From a gamma proteobacterium HdN1 (GTDB lineage Bacteria > Pseudomonadota > Gammaproteobacteria > Pseudomonadales > Ketobacteraceae), in contig FP929140.1 in assembly GCA_000198515.1 (NCBI GenBank), positions 408,527-472,526 of the forward strand: a stretch of 64,000 nt of DNA, given 5' to 3'. A model generated the notes under the pieces. That model was given only the letters and a program-made list of their open reading frames with translations. It did not search any database and was not told the origin of the DNA. Shown here piece by piece: positions 43,820 through 60,844 of this stretch. The first letter of the stretch is position 1, and each line of letters starts with the position of its first letter. Position numbers and translations under genes: made by a program.

Positions 43820-43880
43820 CGGGGCGTCAAAGACCGCAGGTGCTCGAACGAGCTTAATTTCCTGCGTAGACGCGGTGTCA
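43820..43880 (+). promoter_or_regulatory. L10 leader RNA element
   Basis: Nested pairings: GCGTC (43824-43828) with GACGC (43869-43873), CGCAGG (43835-43840) with CCTGCG (43861-43866), and GCTCG/CGAGC (43842-43853). With the offset AGACC/TAGAC between stems, this matches the kink-turn L10 leader where the L10-L7/L12 complex binds to repress rplJL translation. It lies 85 bases before rplJ. Confidence 0.8.
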
Positions 43881-43964
43881 ATGATTCAGTTTTCCTGGGT
43901 CCGTGCTCCGCAAATCCGTCGAGAGACGGCATCTACTAAGGTAGAAAACGTTAGGAGGTTTTCG

Positions 43965-44489
43965 GTGGCTCTAAGGCTAGAAGATAAAAAGGTTATCGTT
44001 GCTGAAGTCAACGAGGCTGCTTCGAATGCTTTGTCTGCTGTAATCGCTGACTATCGTGGGTTAACAGTTTCTCAGATGACGAAGTTGCGTCGGGCAGCGC
44101 GTGAACAGAAAGTTTTCGTGCAAGTCGTTCGCAACACGTTAGCCAAAGTTGCGGTAAGGGGGACAGAATTCGAGTGCTTGTCGGATTCGTTAGTTGGACC
44201 TACCATATTGGCATTTTCTATGGAAGATCCAGGCGCAGCTGCGAGGTTGCTAAAGGATTATTCCAAGGAATTTGAGAAACTGAAAGTCAAAGGGCTTGCA
44301 GTTGGTGGCGTAGCTTATCCGGCTACCGAAATTGACAGGCTTGCGAACCTACCCACTCGTCAGCAAGCGCTTGGAATTTTGGCAGGTGTTCTGCAGGCTC
44401 CGATTTCGAAGTTTGCACGTACTATTAACGAAGTACCCACCAAGATTGCGCGCGTGATTGCAGCTGTGAAAGATCAGAAGGCAGCGTAA
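43965..44489 (+). CDS. rplJ: 50S ribosomal protein L10
   Basis: A 174-residue protein anchoring the L7/L12 stalk. The GTG at 43965, with AGGAGG 6 bases upstream, gives [19 protein letters not shown], the family N-terminus; the open frame continues 30 codons upstream but without support. [19 protein letters not shown] at about 35-53 is conserved. The C-terminal helix carries L7/L12 dimers. The L10 leader lies upstream and rplL downstream. Confidence 0.97.
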   Translation: MALRLEDKKVIVAEVNEAASNALSAVIADYRGLTVSQMTKLRRAAREQKVFVQVVRNTLAKVAVRGTEFECLSDSLVGPTILAFSMEDPGAAARLLKDYSKEFEKLKVKGLAVGGVAYPATEIDRLANLPTRQQALGILAGVLQAPISKFARTINEVPTKIARVIAAVKDQKAA

Positions 44490-44528
44490 AGGCGAACCGT
44501 AAGTTAATTATTTCTGGAGAATTTGAAA

Positions 44529-44903
44529 ATGGCACTATCAAAAGACGACATTCTGAACGCAATTGCTGAAATGTCGGTAATGGATCTCGTTGAGCTGATT
44601 TCCGCAATCGAAGATAAGTTTGGTGTTACCGCAGCTGCGCCCGTGGCAATTGCTGCGGGTCCAGCTGCAGCGGCCGCGCCAGTAGAAGAGCAAACCGAAT
44701 TTAACGTTATTATGACTAGCTTCGGCGAAAACAAAGTCAACGTTATTAAGGTGATTCGTGCGATTACTGGCCTCGGACTGAAAGAAGCGAAGGATATGGT
44801 GGAAGGTGTTCCTGCCACTGTTAAAGAGGGCATCAGCAAGAAAGACGCCGATGATCTCAAGAAGCAACTTGAAGAGGCCGGCGCTAAGGTCGATATCAAG
44901 TAA
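44529..44903 (+). CDS. rplL: 50S ribosomal protein L7/L12
   Basis: A 124-residue acidic stalk protein. The N-terminal dimerisation part has [24 protein letters not shown], then an Ala/Pro hinge near 35-52, and a C-terminal domain with [30 protein letters not shown] precedes the ATG at 44529; a TTG two codons earlier is ignored. An attenuator hairpin follows before rpoB. Confidence 0.98.
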   Translation: MALSKDDILNAIAEMSVMDLVELISAIEDKFGVTAAAPVAIAAGPAAAAAPVEEQTEFNVIMTSFGENKVNVIKVIRAITGLGLKEAKDMVEGVPATVKEGISKKDADDLKKQLEEAGAKVDIK

Positions 44904-44944
44904 TTGGCGCGGTTTTGCGAGAACTCTTGCTTCGGCCAGAGTCG

Positions 44945-44973
44945 GGGCTGGTGGTGAAACCACCGGCCCTTTT
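44945..44973 (+). terminator. attenuator hairpin between rplL and rpoB
   Basis: GGGCTGGTGG (44945-44954) pairs with CCACCGGCCC (44960-44969) around TGAAA, followed by TTTT. In E. coli a partial terminator at this position lowers rpoBC transcription relative to rplJL, and the same role is inferred here. The 221-base gap before rpoB holds no gene. Confidence 0.85.
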
Positions 44974-45124
44974 CCGTTTCCCAACGCACCTAAACGCCGG
45001 AGCCTCTCAGCGCTCGCGATCACGTTATGTTGCAGATAAGATTCTGGGGCCTAAAGCGTCCTTTGGCGACCCCCTAAAACAGCATTCTAGATGCTGGTCA
45101 CCGCATATAATTTGAGGAATTCAG

Positions 45125-49195
<4,071 letters not shown>

Positions 49196-49248
49196 TGTAA
49201 ATCGCTAAGCCTGACCACCATCCCAGAGTTTCTTTTGGAGAACCGAAA

Positions 49249-52200
49249 GTGAAAGATTTACTCAATTTGATCAAGCAGCCAGGTCAAGAAACAGAGTTCG
49301 ACAAGATCCGTATTGGCCTTGCGTCGCCAGAGATGGTTAGGTCGTGGTCTTTTGGTGAAGTTAAAAAGCCAGAGACTATTAACTATCGGACTTTTAAGCC
49401 AGAGCGAGATGGGCTTTTTTGCGCACGGATATTTGGCCCTATTAAGGACTACGAATGCCTTTGCGGAAAGTATAAACGGCTGAAGCACCGTGGGGTCATT
49501 TGTGAAAAATGTGGAGTAGAGGTTACGCTCGCGAAGGTGCGTCGTGATCGAATGGGGCATATTGAGCTTGCTAGTCCGGTCGCACACATTTGGTTCTTGA
49601 AGTCACTTCCTTCGCGTATCGGCATGTTGTTAGATATGACTCTGCGCGATATTGAGCGTGTGCTCTATTTCGAGTCGTTCGTTGTGGTTGAGCCGGGGAC
49701 CACTACGCTTGAACGCGGACAGATTATGTCTGATGAGCAATACTATGAGGCGCTTGAGCAATTTGGCGACGAGTTCGAGGCGATGATGGGTGCAGAGGCG
49801 ATCCATCGGCTGCTGACCGATATGGATTTGGATCTTGAGATCAAGCAACTCCGGGAAGAGCTGCCGTCTGTTACTTCGGAAACAAAGATTAAAAAGATTA
49901 CAAAGCGATTAAAGCTCATGGAATCGTTTGTCGATTCAGGGAACAAACCTGAATGGATGATTCTTACCGTGCTTCCCGTTCTCCCACCCGATCTTCGACC
50001 GCTTGTTCCTCTTGATGGCGGTCGCTTCGCAACGTCCGATCTCAACGACCTCTATCGAAGAGTAATAAACCGTAATAATCGTCTCAAGCGCTTATTAGAC
50101 CTGAATGCGCCAGACATCATTGTGCGCAACGAAAAGAGGATGTTGCAAGAGGCAGTTGATGCGCTGTTAGATAATGGACGTCGCGGTCGGGCCATTACAG
50201 GAAGCAACAAGCGCCCGCTGAAATCACTCGCGGATATGATTAAAGGAAAGCAGGGCCGTTTTCGGCAAAACCTGCTCGGAAAGCGCGTCGATTATTCTGG
50301 CCGTTCGGTAATCGTGGTTGGCCCAACTCTGAAGCTTCACCAGTGCGGGTTGCCTAAGAAGATGGCTCTTGAGCTATTCAAACCGTTCATTTTTGCGAAA
50401 TTGGAGACACGTGGGCTAGCAACAACCATCAAGGCCGCGAAGAAGATGGTAGAGCGCGAGACGCCGGACGTATGGGACATACTCGCAGAGGTAATTCGTG
50501 AGCATCCTGTGCTACTGAATCGTGCGCCGACCTTGCACAGATTGGGCATACAGGCATTTGAACCGACGCTGATTGAAGGTAAGGCAATCCAACTGCACCC
50601 GTTGGTTTGTGTTGCTTATAACGCCGATTTTGACGGTGACCAAATGGCAGTGCACGTCCCGCTTACTCTGGAAGCCCAGCTCGAAGCGCGCGCGTTAATG
50701 ATGTCTACTAACAACATTCTTTCTCCAGCGAACGGTGAGCCGATCATTTTGCCGACGCAGGATGTAATCTTGGGGCTGTACTTTATCTCCCGCGAAAAGA
50801 TTAACGCACCGGGTGAGGGTATGTGCTTTTCGGACACGGCAGAGGTTCATCGTGCACTGCTGAACAAGGTGATCACCGTACACACGCGGATCAAAGTACG
50901 CCTAAAGGAATGGATAAAACTTGAAGATGGCACTATTGCGGAGCGGGTGTTTGTTGCGAGTACCACTGCCGGTCGGTGCTTGATCTGGGATATCGTGCCC
51001 AAGGGATTGCCGTTCGAAGTGGTGGACAAGCCGATGACAAAGAAGGCGGTCTCTTACCTGATCAACATTTGTTATCGGCGCCTCGGTCTGAAAGCGACGG
51101 TGATCTTCGCAGACCAATTGATGTACCTAGGCTTCCATCAGGCGACGCTTTCTGGGTCTTCAATTGGCATCGATGACATGGTGATACCGCAAGCCAAAGC
51201 GCGGATTATTTCTGAAGCAGAAGACGAGGTCCGCGAGATTGAGGATCAGTTTGCCTCAGGCTTGGTAACGCAGGGTGAGCGATATAATAAAGTTATCGAC
51301 ATTTGGTCCCGAACTAATGACTTAGTTTCTAAAGCAATGATGGAAGTTTTGTCTAAGGAGACCGTTGAAGATAAGTCTGGCAAACAAGTAGACCAAAAGT
51401 CCTTTAACTCCATCTTTATTATGGCGGACTCCGGAGCGCGTGGCTCGCAAGCGCAGATTCGCCAGCTTGCTGGAATGCGTGGTTTGATGGCGAAGCCCGA
51501 CGGGTCGATTATTGAACAGCCAATTACCGCAAATTTCCGTGAAGGATTGAACGTACTTCAGTATTTTATTTCTACTCACGGTGCACGCAAGGGGCTTGCC
51601 GATACAGCACTCAAGACTGCGAACTCCGGATACCTGACGCGTCGGCTTGTAGACGTTGCCCAGGATCTAGTCGTAAATGAAGATGATTGTGGAACGAAGC
51701 GCGGTTTGATGATGACTCCGATTATTGAAGGTGGAGACGTTGTTGAACCTTTGGGTGAGCGCGTGCTTGGACGTGTAGTCGCTGTTGATGTGCTTAAGCC
51801 GGGAACAGACGAGGTCGTAGTTCCTGCGGGCACTATGATTGACGAACGCTGGGTCGAGCAGTTCGAATTACTCGGCGTTGATGAAGTCCTATGTCGGTCG
51901 CCCATTAGCTGTGAGACTCGTTACGGTGTGTGCCGTAAGTGTTATGGACGTGACTTGGCCCGCGGCCACCTCGTTAACATTGGTGAAGCTGTTGGGGTAA
52001 TTGCCGCGCAATCCATTGGGGAGCCTGGTACGCAGCTTACGATGAGGACGTTCCACATTGGTGGCGCGGCTTCGCGGAGTTCTGCGGTAAGTAATGTTCA
52101 GGTTAAGAGTGAAGGTACGATCAGGCTTCACAATTTCAAACATGTACGGCAGCAATCTGGCAAGCTCGTTTCCGTGACGCGCTCTGGAGAATTGGCGATT

Positions 52201-53454
52201 GCAGATGCGCGTGGACGTGAGCGTGAACGCTATAAGCTACCGTATGGTGCCGTCATCTCTGTGGGCGAAGGTGATCGCGTGCAGGCAGGCCAAGTTGTTG
52301 CAGTCTGGGATCCCCATACCCACCCAATCATCACTGAAGTTGCTGGATACGTGTCTTTTGGTGACTTTGAGGAAGGTATCTCCGTTAAGCATCAAACGGA
52401 TGATTTGACGGGCTTATCTAATTACGAAGTTATTGATCCCAAGGAGCGCCCAATCTCTGGAAAGGACAAGCGTCCGATTGTCCGCCTTTTGGATGAGAAA
52501 GGTAAGCAGATTAGTATGCCGGGTGGCGATACCCCCGTTCAATACTTTTTACCGGCAGGCTCTATCGTTCAGCTTACCGACGGTGCGAAGTTGGATATGG
52601 GTGATGTAATTGCACGTATTCCGCAGGAGAGCTCCAAGACGCGTGACATAACGGGCGGCTTACCGCGCGTGGCTGATCTCTTTGAGGCTCGGAAACCTAA
52701 AGAGTCGTCTATTCTCGCTGAGAAGAGTGGTGCCATTAGTTTTGGGAAGGAAACAAAAGGTAAGGTTCGTTTGATCATTACACCGGATGATGGAGGTGAG
52801 CCGTACGAAGAGCTGATTCCCAAGTGGCGGCAGGTCAACGTTTTCGAAGGTGAGAAGGTAAATAAAGGAGAGGTTATATCTGACGGTCCTTCAAATCCGC
52901 ATGATATTTTGCGACTGAAGGGAGTGAATGCAGTCGCAAACTACATTATTAATGAAGTGCAGGACGTGTATCGACTGCAAGGCGTTAAAATTAACGATAA
53001 GCATATCGAAGTAATTGTTCGGCAGATGCTGCGTAGGGTTGAGGTAACAGATTCCAACGATTCTGAATTCATTCGAGGAGAGCAGGTCGAATTGTCTCGC
53101 GTGCTTGATGGGAATGACCTCCTCGATAAGCAGAGCAAGTTCCCTGCACGTTACGACCGAGTCCTGATGGGAATCACGAAGGCATCCCTCTCAACAGAAT
53201 CATTTATTTCCGCGGCATCGTTCCAAGAAACTACGCGCGTTTTGACTGAGGCTGCAGTGACTGGAAAGATGGATGACCTGCGTGGGCTGAAAGAGAATGT
53301 TGTTGTTGGCCGCTTAATTCCTGCTGGGACGGGCTTCGCGCATCACGCAGATCGCAGGCGCCGCCGCCAGCTAGAAACTGACGGGCCGAAGCCGCTTCAG
53401 TTCTCTGAGGTTGAGAGTAGATTGAGTGAGGCTCTGAACTCGCCAAGCGAGTAG
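49249..53454 (+). CDS. rpoC: DNA-directed RNA polymerase subunit beta'
   Basis: A 1401-residue subunit starting at GTG with GGAG upstream. The N-terminal zinc site is [20 protein letters not shown] near 66-85. The catalytic NADFDGDQ places the metal-binding aspartates at D460, D462 and D464, as in E. coli. A second zinc site lies near [21 protein letters not shown]. It closes the rplKAJL-rpoBC unit; rpsL starts 116 bases downstream behind its own promoter. Confidence 0.99.
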   Translation: MKDLLNLIKQPGQETEFDKIRIGLASPEMVRSWSFGEVKKPETINYRTFKPERDGLFCARIFGPIKDYECLCGKYKRLKHRGVICEKCGVEVTLAKVRRDRMGHIELASPVAHIWFLKSLPSRIGMLLDMTLRDIERVLYFESFVVVEPGTTTLERGQIMSDEQYYEALEQFGDEFEAMMGAEAIHRLLTDMDLDLEIKQLREELPSVTSETKIKKITKRLKLMESFVDSGNKPEWMILTVLPVLPPDLRPLVPLDGGRFATSDLNDLYRRVINRNNRLKRLLDLNAPDIIVRNEKRMLQEAVDALLDNGRRGRAITGSNKRPLKSLADMIKGKQGRFRQNLLGKRVDYSGRSVIVVGPTLKLHQCGLPKKMALELFKPFIFAKLETRGLATTIKAAKKMVERETPDVWDILAEVIREHPVLLNRAPTLHRLGIQAFEPTLIEGKAIQLHPLVCVAYNADFDGDQMAVHVPLTLEAQLEARALMMSTNNILSPANGEPIILPTQDVILGLYFISREKINAPGEGMCFSDTAEVHRALLNKVITVHTRIKVRLKEWIKLEDGTIAERVFVASTTAGRCLIWDIVPKGLPFEVVDKPMTKKAVSYLINICYRRLGLKATVIFADQLMYLGFHQATLSGSSIGIDDMVIPQAKARIISEAEDEVREIEDQFASGLVTQGERYNKVIDIWSRTNDLVSKAMMEVLSKETVEDKSGKQVDQKSFNSIFIMADSGARGSQAQIRQLAGMRGLMAKPDGSIIEQPITANFREGLNVLQYFISTHGARKGLADTALKTANSGYLTRRLVDVAQDLVVNEDDCGTKRGLMMTPIIEGGDVVEPLGERVLGRVVAVDVLKPGTDEVVVPAGTMIDERWVEQFELLGVDEVLCRSPISCETRYGVCRKCYGRDLARGHLVNIGEAVGVIAAQSIGEPGTQLTMRTFHIGGAASRSSAVSNVQVKSEGTIRLHNFKHVRQQSGKLVSVTRSGELAIADARGRERERYKLPYGAVISVGEGDRVQAGQVVAVWDPHTHPIITEVAGYVSFGDFEEGISVKHQTDDLTGLSNYEVIDPKERPISGKDKRPIVRLLDEKGKQISMPGGDTPVQYFLPAGSIVQLTDGAKLDMGDVIARIPQESSKTRDITGGLPRVADLFEARKPKESSILAEKSGAISFGKETKGKVRLIITPDDGGEPYEELIPKWRQVNVFEGEKVNKGEVISDGPSNPHDILRLKGVNAVANYIINEVQDVYRLQGVKINDKHIEVIVRQMLRRVEVTDSNDSEFIRGEQVELSRVLDGNDLLDKQSKFPARYDRVLMGITKASLSTESFISAASFQETTRVLTEAAVTGKMDDLRGLKENVVVGRLIPAGTGFAHHADRRRRRQLETDGPKPLQFSEVESRLSEALNSPSE

Positions 53455-53479
53455 TTAAGAGTCCCAGTTGAGGACTAAC

Positions 53480-53508
53480 TTGACTGGCTCTTAAACACTC
53501 TTTAGAAT
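53480..53508 (+). promoter_or_regulatory. sigma-70 promoter of the rpsL-rpsG-fusA-tuf operon
   Basis: TTGACT (53480-53485) and TAGAAT (53503-53508) are separated by 17 bases, 10 of 12 consensus matches. The site lies 26 bases after the rpoC stop and 62 bases before rpsL. A short stem, CCCG/CGGG near 53517-53528, follows in the leader. Confidence 0.8.
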
Positions 53509-53570
53509 GCTGCGTCCCGTTTGACGGGGCGTGGCGATCGCCAAAAACGTTATCAATGGAGTTTCACTAC

Positions 53571-53951
53571 ATGGCAACTGTAAACCAGTTGGTTCGCAAG
53601 CCGCGTAGCCCTAAGGTCGAAAAGAGCGACGTTCCTGCTTTGCAGGGGTGCCCTCAACGACGTGGGGTTTGCACTCGCGTATACACAACTACACCGAAAA
53701 AGCCTAACTCGGCGCTAAGAAAGGTCGCGCGCGTTCGTTTGACCAATGGTTATGAAGTAACTACTTATATTGGCGGCGAAGGGCACAACCTCCAAGAGCA
53801 CTCTGTAATTCTTATTCGCGGCGGCCGCGTGAAGGATCTGCCGGGTGTTCGGTATCACACAGTGAGAGGAACGCTTGATACGGCTGGCGTAAATAATCGT
53901 AAGCAAGCGCGGTCGAAATACGGTACGAAACGCGGCAAGAAAAGTAAATAA
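53571..53951 (+). CDS. rpsL: 30S ribosomal protein S12
   Basis: A 126-residue protein at the decoding centre. It starts [12 protein letters not shown] and has [21 protein letters not shown], keeping the Lys whose change gives streptomycin resistance in other bacteria. [29 protein letters not shown] is intact. The ATG at 53571 has GGAG upstream; the frame opens 5 codons earlier. It heads the str operon. Confidence 0.98.
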   Translation: MATVNQLVRKPRSPKVEKSDVPALQGCPQRRGVCTRVYTTTPKKPNSALRKVARVRLTNGYEVTTYIGGEGHNLQEHSVILIRGGRVKDLPGVRYHTVRGTLDTAGVNNRKQARSKYGTKRGKKSK

Positions 53952-54003
53952 TGTCGTGAACTTAGTAATTAAAATTGCTCGCTAGATTAGCGAGTGCCAG
54001 TAA

Positions 54004-54525
<522 letters not shown>

Positions 54526-54579
54526 TCCAAACCCTTAATTTTGGCGTAGAAGCGCTCGTTGATTGGGGCTGCTAGAACT

Positions 54580-56670
54580 GTGAGAAAAACTCCGCTAGAA
54601 CGCTATAGGAATATAGGCATTTGCGCGCATGTTGATGCCGGCAAAACTACCACTTCTGAGCGTATCCTCTTTTACACGGGCGTCTCGCATAAGCTGGGCG
54701 AAGTCCATAACGGCACCGCCGTTATGGACTGGATGGAACAGGAGCAGGAACGAGGTATTACGATCACCTCAGCGGCAACCACGTGTTTTTGGCGCGGAAT
54801 GGATCGCACGCGAGAAGAGCATCGAATCAATATAATTGATACTCCGGGGCATGTTGATTTCACGATTGAGGTTGAACGTTCGCTGCGGGTTCTCGACGGC
54901 GCGATCGTCGTTTTTTGTGGCGCTGCGGGTGTAGAGCCGCAATCTGAGACTGTCTGGCGGCAGGCAGATAAATATCATGTGCCTAGGCTAGTATTTGTCA
55001 ATAAGATGGATCGAACCGGTGCGGATTTTCTGCGTGTGGTTCGTCAAGTGCAATCAAGATTTAACAAGAAATGTGTGCCCATCCAATTGAACATTGGAGC
55101 GGAAGACGGCTTTGTCGGAGTCGTTGATCTTATTCTTATGAAGGGCGTAATCTGGTCGGATGAAGATCAAGGACTGAGTTACACTCACACTGAAATCCCC
55201 CCAGAATTATTGGATATTGCCCTTGCGTTGCGAGAAGATCTCGTCGCAACCGCGTCTGAAGCATCTGATGAGCTGACAGATAAGTATTTGAGTGGCGAAA
55301 GTCTAAGTGAGTCTGAAATTAAGGCTGGATTGCGTGCACGCGTTTTGAGAAATGAAGTTGTCCCAGCGCTTTGTGGTTCTGCGTTTAAAAACAAAGGTGT
55401 TCAGGCTGTTTTAGATGCGGTACTCGATTTCTTGCCCGCACCTGATGAAGTCGCATCTATTGCAGGCTTACAGGAAGATGGAGTTAGCTACGAGGAAAGG
55501 CGCTCTTCAGACGATGAACCGTTCGCGGCGCTAGCATTTAAGATCGCAACGGATCCTTTCGTCGGCAACCTAACTTTTATTAGGGTATATTCGGGCGTGC
55601 TCGCCAGTGGGGATGCCGTCTATAACCCGACCAAGCGAAAGCGCGAGCGCATCGGACGACTTCTTCAGATGCATGCAAACGCGAGGCAGGATGTCAAAGA
55701 AGTGCGCGCGGGAGACATTGCGGCGGCTGTTGGGCTAAAGGATGTTACTACGGGCGAAACGCTTTGTGACGTGGCGCGTCCGATTGTCCTAGAAAGGATG
55801 GATTTTCCCGAGCCCGTGATCTCTGTTGCCGTAGAGCCGAAATCTACAGCGGATCAAGACAAAATGGCGCTCGCGTTGCAGCGACTCGCCCAGGAAGACC
55901 CGTCTTTTCGCGTAAAAACTGATGAAGAAACAGGCCAAACAATTATCTCTGGGATGGGCGAGCTACACTTGGAGATCCTTGTGGATCGCATGCGCCGAGA
56001 ATTTAAGGTCGACGCAAGTGTCGGGAAGCCGCAGGTTTCTTATAGGGAAACGATTCGTAAGGAAGTGGAAGTAGAAGGGAAATATATAAGGCAGACGGGA
56101 GGGCGAGGGCAGTATGGTCATGTTTGGCTCAAGCTAATCCCAATTGAGCCGGACGGCGAGTTTAAATTTTCCGAACAGATTGTTGGCGGTTCAGTACCTA
56201 AAGAATTTTTCGCGCCAATTGAGAAGGGGGTGCGCCAACAGCTTCAAAGTGGTGTTCTCGGCGGCTATCCGCTTGTTGGGTTGCAGGTCGTTCTGTTTGA
56301 TGGGTCTTACCATGACGTGGACTCAAACGAAAATGCATTTAGAATGGCTGGTGCAATGGCTCTTCGGCAGGGCGTTGCGGATGCATCACCGATACTCCTC
56401 GAACCCATAATGAAGGTCGAGGTTGTAACGCCTGATGAGTACATGGGGGACGTCATGGGCGATCTTAATAGAAGGAGGGGGCTTGTGCAGGGGCTTGAGG
56501 ATGGAGTTGCGGGGCGAATCATTCGCGCGGAGGTTCCCTTAGCCGAGATGTTTGGTTATGCAACGGACGTTCGTGGAATAAGCCAAGGGCGAGCAACCTT
56601 TTCTATGGAGTTTCTTAAGTACGCAGAGACTCCACAAGCTGTGGCCAACGCAGTGATTAAAAGAATTTAA
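54580..56670 (+). CDS. fusA: elongation factor G
   Basis: A 696-residue translocase GTPase. The GTG at 54580 gives [25 protein letters not shown], aligning with the usual EF-G start; a TTG 7 codons upstream is also possible. G motifs [20 protein letters not shown] and [10 protein letters not shown] are present. [17 protein letters not shown] marks domain IV. A GGGG lies upstream but a strong ribosome-binding site is missing, so coupling to rpsG is plausible. tuf copy 2 follows after 32 bases. Confidence 0.97.
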   Translation: MRKTPLERYRNIGICAHVDAGKTTTSERILFYTGVSHKLGEVHNGTAVMDWMEQEQERGITITSAATTCFWRGMDRTREEHRINIIDTPGHVDFTIEVERSLRVLDGAIVVFCGAAGVEPQSETVWRQADKYHVPRLVFVNKMDRTGADFLRVVRQVQSRFNKKCVPIQLNIGAEDGFVGVVDLILMKGVIWSDEDQGLSYTHTEIPPELLDIALALREDLVATASEASDELTDKYLSGESLSESEIKAGLRARVLRNEVVPALCGSAFKNKGVQAVLDAVLDFLPAPDEVASIAGLQEDGVSYEERRSSDDEPFAALAFKIATDPFVGNLTFIRVYSGVLASGDAVYNPTKRKRERIGRLLQMHANARQDVKEVRAGDIAAAVGLKDVTTGETLCDVARPIVLERMDFPEPVISVAVEPKSTADQDKMALALQRLAQEDPSFRVKTDEETGQTIISGMGELHLEILVDRMRREFKVDASVGKPQVSYRETIRKEVEVEGKYIRQTGGRGQYGHVWLKLIPIEPDGEFKFSEQIVGGSVPKEFFAPIEKGVRQQLQSGVLGGYPLVGLQVVLFDGSYHDVDSNENAFRMAGAMALRQGVADASPILLEPIMKVEVVTPDEYMGDVMGDLNRRRGLVQGLEDGVAGRIIRAEVPLAEMFGYATDVRGISQGRATFSMEFLKYAETPQAVANAVIKRI

Positions 56671-56702
56671 ATCCAATCGATCTATTCAAAGAGGTGCAAA
56701 CA

Positions 56703-57896
56703 ATGGCTAAGGAAAAATTTGAGCGGAACAAACCGCACGTAAACGTAGGCACGATTGGCCACGTAGACCATGGTAAAACCACCTTAACCGCTGCGCTGAC
56801 GATTGTCTGCTCAGAAGTGTGGGGTGGCGAGCGCAAAGGTTATGATCAAATTGACAACGCACCAGAAGAAAAGGCGCGAGGGATTACGATCAACACTTCG
56901 CACGTTGAGTATTCTTCGGCTGCGCGTCACTATGCGCACGTGGATTGCCCAGGGCACGCGGATTATGTGAAGAACATGATCACGGGCGCTGCACAGATGG
57001 ACGGCGCGATTTTGGTATGTTCTGCTGCAGATGGCCCAATGCCACAAACGCGCGAGCACATCCTGTTGGCCCGCCAAGTGGGTGTGCCTTACATCGTTGT
57101 GTTTTTGAATAAAGCGGATATGGTAGATGACGCTGAGTTGCTTGAGCTTGTAGAGATGGAGGTTCGAGATCTGCTGAATACGTACGACTTCCCAGGCGAT
57201 GATACACCTATTATTACCGGCTCCGCGTTGATGGCGGTTGAAGGTCGCGATGATAAGGGGATGGGGCGGACTGCCGTACAAAAGTTGGTGGAGACCCTTG
57301 ATTCCTACATCCCGGAGCCTGTGCGCGCGATTGATCAGCCCTTCCTGCTTCCAATCGAAGACGTGTTTTCGATTTCGGGCCGTGGTACGGTAGTGACTGG
57401 CCGTGTTGAGCGTGGGATTGTGAAAGTCGGCGAGGAAGTAGAGATTGTCGGCATTCGTGATACTGTCAAAACGACGGTTACCGGCGTAGAAATGTTCCGT
57501 AAGCTGCTGGATGAAGGGCGAGCTGGGGACAACGTAGGCGTATTGCTGCGTGGCACTAAGCGGGAAGACGTAGAGCGCGGACAAGTGCTTGCAAAGCCCA
57601 ATTCCATCAAACCGCATTCGCATTTTGAATCGGAAGTATATGTTCTAAGCAAGGAAGAAGGGGGTCGCCATACCCCGTTTTTCAAAGGCTATCGTCCGCA
57701 GTTCTATTTCCGTACCACGGACGTAACGGGCTCCGTCGAATTGCCGGAAGGCGTTGAGATGGTAATGCCCGGCGACAATATTAAGATGGTGGTGACTCTG
57801 ATTGCCCCGATTGCGATGCAAGAAGGCCTTCGGTTTGCAATTCGTGAAGGCGGCCGTACCGTAGGTGCAGGAGTGGTTGCGAAAGTAATTGCTTAA
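56703..57896 (+). CDS. tuf: elongation factor Tu, copy 2
   Basis: A 397-residue GTPase, near-identical to copy 1 (40181); the one amino-acid difference I can see is Ala in SSAARHY. GAGGT lies 8 bases before the ATG. It is the tufA position behind fusA. Synonymous differences cluster near both gene ends, while about 590 central bases match copy 1 exactly. Confidence 0.98.
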   Translation: MAKEKFERNKPHVNVGTIGHVDHGKTTLTAALTIVCSEVWGGERKGYDQIDNAPEEKARGITINTSHVEYSSAARHYAHVDCPGHADYVKNMITGAAQMDGAILVCSAADGPMPQTREHILLARQVGVPYIVVFLNKADMVDDAELLELVEMEVRDLLNTYDFPGDDTPIITGSALMAVEGRDDKGMGRTAVQKLVETLDSYIPEPVRAIDQPFLLPIEDVFSISGRGTVVTGRVERGIVKVGEEVEIVGIRDTVKTTVTGVEMFRKLLDEGRAGDNVGVLLRGTKREDVERGQVLAKPNSIKPHSHFESEVYVLSKEEGGRHTPFFKGYRPQFYFRTTDVTGSVELPEGVEMVMPGDNIKMVVTLIAPIAMQEGLRFAIREGGRTVGAGVVAKVIA

Positions 57897-57931
57897 AAGG
57901 CTTGTCAAGCCTAAGAAGTAGTCGTAAAATG

Positions 57932-57956
57932 TGGCACCCTTGATGATGGGGTGCCA
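57932..57956 (+). other. hairpin after tuf copy 2
   Basis: TGGCACCC (57932-57939) pairs perfectly with GGGTGCCA (57949-57956) around a 9-base loop, followed by TTTC. It may act as a weak terminator or as part of the S10 leader. The T-run is too short for a firm call. Confidence 0.55.
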
Positions 57957-58080
57957 TTTCAACAACCGAGGCATCGATCTCGGATCTAATGGAACACGTT
58001 AGTGTACTGCTCTAAAAATAAAGGGCGAGTACACCGATTTACTTTATTTAATTTTTGGCAGCAATTGGAGTTTGTCGGCG

Positions 58081-58392
58081 ATGCAAAATCAGAAAATTCG
58101 CATCCGCTTGAAGGCGTTTGATCACAAACTGATAGATCAATCGGCTTCTGAAATCGTAGAGACTGCAAAGCGTACGGGCGCTCAAGTGCGTGGCCCGATT
58201 CCGCTTCCGACGCGCCAAGAGCGTTTTACGGTATTGATATCGCCGCACGTAAATAAAGATGCGCGCGATCAGTATGAAATAAGAACCCATAAAAGGTTGG
58301 TGGAAATCGTAGAGCCCACTGACAAAACTGTCGACGCTCTTATGAAGCTAAATTTGGCTGCAGGCGTAGATGTTCAGATCAGTTTGGGCTGA
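58081..58392 (+). CDS. rpsJ: 30S ribosomal protein S10
   Basis: A 103-residue protein, also NusE in antitermination. It starts [21 protein letters not shown] and has [36 protein letters not shown], the S10 signature. The ATG at 58081 has GGAG upstream. It heads the S10 operon after a 184-base gap. Confidence 0.98.
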   Translation: MQNQKIRIRLKAFDHKLIDQSASEIVETAKRTGAQVRGPIPLPTRQERFTVLISPHVNKDARDQYEIRTHKRLVEIVEPTDKTVDALMKLNLAAGVDVQISLG

Positions 58393-58429
58393 TGTGGGTT
58401 TACGTAAATTTCCAGTGAGGCTTGATTGT

Positions 58430-59068
58430 ATGGCGATCGGTTTGGTAGGGAAAAAATGTGGTATGACCCGCATTTTTAACGAAGATGGGAGTTCAACCTC
58501 GGTGACAGTAATTGAGGTTGATCCCAATCGCGTGACGTTGATAAAGAGTGTCGACCGTGATGGTTATTCCGCTGTGCAGGTGACGACAGGCGTGCGTAAG
58601 GCGAGCACGGTGAATAAAGCGGAAGCCGGTTTATTTTCTAAGGCTGGCGTAGAGGCCGGAAGTGGGTTGTGGGAGTTTCGGTTTCCCGATGATGCTGCCA
58701 TTACTCTTTCGGTTGGGGATAGCGTTGGCGTGTCTATTTTTGAGGCTGGCCAGGCCGTTGATGTTACCGGAGTTTCCAAAGGGAAGGGATTTGCCGGCGT
58801 CGTGAAGCGTTGGAATTTTCGCACGCAAGATGCCACGCATGGTAACTCGTTGTCTCACCGCGCGCCAGGCTCGATTGGTCAGCGGCAGACTCCAGGGCGT
58901 GTTTTTAAGGGAAAAAAAATGTCTGGACATTTAGGGGATGCCCAAGTGACGGTTCAGAGCTTGCAGTTGGTTCGAGTGGATGTTGAAAGAAATCTTCTGC
59001 TCGTCAAGGGGGCGGTGCCTGGCGCCGCCGGAAATAATGTAATCGTGCGTCCGGCGCTGAAAGGTTAA
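58430..59068 (+). CDS. rplC: 50S ribosomal protein L3
   Basis: A 212-residue protein beginning [20 protein letters not shown]. It has [49 protein letters not shown] near 123-171, including the Gln methylated in E. coli L3. The ATG with GAGG upstream is used; the frame overlaps rpsJ further up. It lies 37 bases after rpsJ. Confidence 0.97.
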   Translation: MAIGLVGKKCGMTRIFNEDGSSTSVTVIEVDPNRVTLIKSVDRDGYSAVQVTTGVRKASTVNKAEAGLFSKAGVEAGSGLWEFRFPDDAAITLSVGDSVGVSIFEAGQAVDVTGVSKGKGFAGVVKRWNFRTQDATHGNSLSHRAPGSIGQRQTPGRVFKGKKMSGHLGDAQVTVQSLQLVRVDVERNLLLVKGAVPGAAGNNVIVRPALKG

Positions 59069-59086
59069 GCCAAGGGAGAAAAGCAG

Positions 59087-59689
59087 ATGAATCTGAATAT
59101 TGCTTCCGGTGGCAGTGTTTCTGTGTCAGAGGTTGCGTTCGGTCGAGATTTTAATGAGGCGTTAGTGCATCAGGTTGTTACAGCGTTTATGGCTGGCAGC
59201 AGGCAGGGCACAAAAGGTCAGAAGACTCGCTCCGAGGTGAGTGGCGGGGGCAAAAAGCCTTGGAAACAGAAAGGTTCTGGGCGCGCGCGCGCGGGAACCA
59301 TTCGTAGCCCAATTTGGCGGGGTGGTGGTAAGGTTTTCGCGGCATCTACGCGCGACCACTCGCAGAAAGTCAATAAGAAGATGTACCGTGGTGCGATGCA
59401 GTGCATCCTCTCAGAACTCATTAGGCAAGATCGCGTCGTGGTTGTAGATCAGTTTGCTATGGAGAATCCAAAGACGAAGGAGTTGATCCAGAAACTTAAG
59501 GGTCTAGGTTTAGATAGCGCCTTGATTGTTTCCGACTTTGTAGATGAGAACTTGTTTTTGTCCGCGCGCAATGTTGTAAACGTGGGCGTTTGCGATGTTG
59601 AAGCGATCGACCCTGTAAGTCTTATTGCTTTCGATAAGGTCGTAGTGACCGTGGGCGCGCTGCGCAAATTCGAGGAGATGTTGGGATGA
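59087..59689 (+). CDS. rplD: 50S ribosomal protein L4
   Basis: A 200-residue protein. The extended loop [41 protein letters not shown] at about 42-82 lines the exit tunnel. In E. coli L4 also represses the S10 operon. It starts 18 bases after rplC and its stop overlaps the rplW start (ATGA). Confidence 0.97.
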   Translation: MNLNIASGGSVSVSEVAFGRDFNEALVHQVVTAFMAGSRQGTKGQKTRSEVSGGGKKPWKQKGSGRARAGTIRSPIWRGGGKVFAASTRDHSQKVNKKMYRGAMQCILSELIRQDRVVVVDQFAMENPKTKELIQKLKGLGLDSALIVSDFVDENLFLSARNVVNVGVCDVEAIDPVSLIAFDKVVVTVGALRKFEEMLG

Positions 59690-59982
59690 ACCAAGAGCGC
59701 ATATTCAAAGTGTTAGTAGGTCCCCACGTCTCGGAGAAAGCCTCAGTAAGTGCCGATAAAAACAATTCCATTGTTTTTAAAGTTGCGCGGGATGCGACCA
59801 AGGTCGAAATCAAAACGGCAGTTGAAAAGTTGTGGGACGTGAAAGTCAAGGCAGTACGCACTGTCGTTATTAAAGGGAAGAGCAAAAAGTTCGGGCGCTT
59901 TCAGGGGCGTAGGCAGGACTGGAAAAAAGCGTACGTCGCCCTTCACGAGGGGTATGACGTAGATTTCCTCGGTGCGGAATAA
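59686..59982 (+). CDS. rplW: 50S ribosomal protein L23
   Basis: A 98-residue protein at the tunnel exit, a docking site for trigger factor and SRP. It begins [20 protein letters not shown] and has [19 protein letters not shown] near the end. It overlaps rplD by 4 bases. Confidence 0.97.
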   Translation: MNQERIFKVLVGPHVSEKASVSADKNNSIVFKVARDATKVEIKTAVEKLWDVKVKAVRTVVIKGKSKKFGRFQGRRQDWKKAYVALHEGYDVDFLGAE

Positions 59983-59993
59983 GGGTGTAGACA

Positions 59994-60824
59994 ATGGCCG
60001 TAATTAATTCGAAACCCACATCTGCGGGCCGCAGATTCGTGGTTAGCATAAGGACACCAGACCTACACAAGGGCGACCCGTATGCGCCGTTGGTAGAATC
60101 GAAAACACGGAAAGGTGGGCGGAACGCTGCTGGACGTATCACGACTCGTCACCAAGGGGGCGGGCACAAACAGCTGTATCGGCTGGTAGATTTTCGTCGT
60201 GATAAAGATGGAGTGCCTGCCATCGTAGAGCGTTTGGAATATGATCCAAACCGCACCGCGCATATTGCGCTATTAAAGTACCTCGATGGGGAACGTCGCT
60301 ACATCATTGCGCCGAAGGGCGTGAAGGTTGGCGACAAGTTGCAGTCTGGCTCCGATGCGCCAATTAAAATTGGTAACGCGTTGCCGCTCAGAAATATCCC
60401 AATTGGATCCACGGTACATTGCGTAGAAATCAAGCCAGGCAAAGGAGCTCAGATTGCCCGCAGTGCAGGTGCAGGCGTCCAGATATTGGCGCGTGAAAGT
60501 GGCTATGTAACGCTGAGAATGCGGTCAGGCGAAGTTCGCAAAGTGCTTGCGGATGCGCGTGGCGTAATCGGTGAGGTAAGCAATTCGGAGCACAGCTTGA
60601 AGGTGTTTGGTAAGGCCGGTGCAAAACGTTGGAAGGGCGTTCGCCCAACGGTTCGCGGTATCGCAATGAACCCGGTAGACCACCCACATGGTGGGGGCGA
60701 AGGACGAACGAAGGGTGGGCGCCACCCTTGTACACCTTGGGGTGTACCGACCAAAGGCCATAAAACACGCAAAAATAAGCGCACGGATAATATGATTGTC
60801 CGCCGGCGCTCTTCCAAAGTGTAA
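59994..60824 (+). CDS. rplB: 50S ribosomal protein L2
   Basis: A 276-residue protein near the peptidyl-transferase centre. [32 protein letters not shown] at about 40-70 and the signature [25 protein letters not shown] near 223-247 are intact. It lies 11 bases after rplW. Confidence 0.98.
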   Translation: MAVINSKPTSAGRRFVVSIRTPDLHKGDPYAPLVESKTRKGGRNAAGRITTRHQGGGHKQLYRLVDFRRDKDGVPAIVERLEYDPNRTAHIALLKYLDGERRYIIAPKGVKVGDKLQSGSDAPIKIGNALPLRNIPIGSTVHCVEIKPGKGAQIARSAGAGVQILARESGYVTLRMRSGEVRKVLADARGVIGEVSNSEHSLKVFGKAGAKRWKGVRPTVRGIAMNPVDHPHGGGEGRTKGGRHPCTPWGVPTKGHKTRKNKRTDNMIVRRRSSKV

Positions 60825-60844
60825 CGGTTTGAGAGGATTGAAAC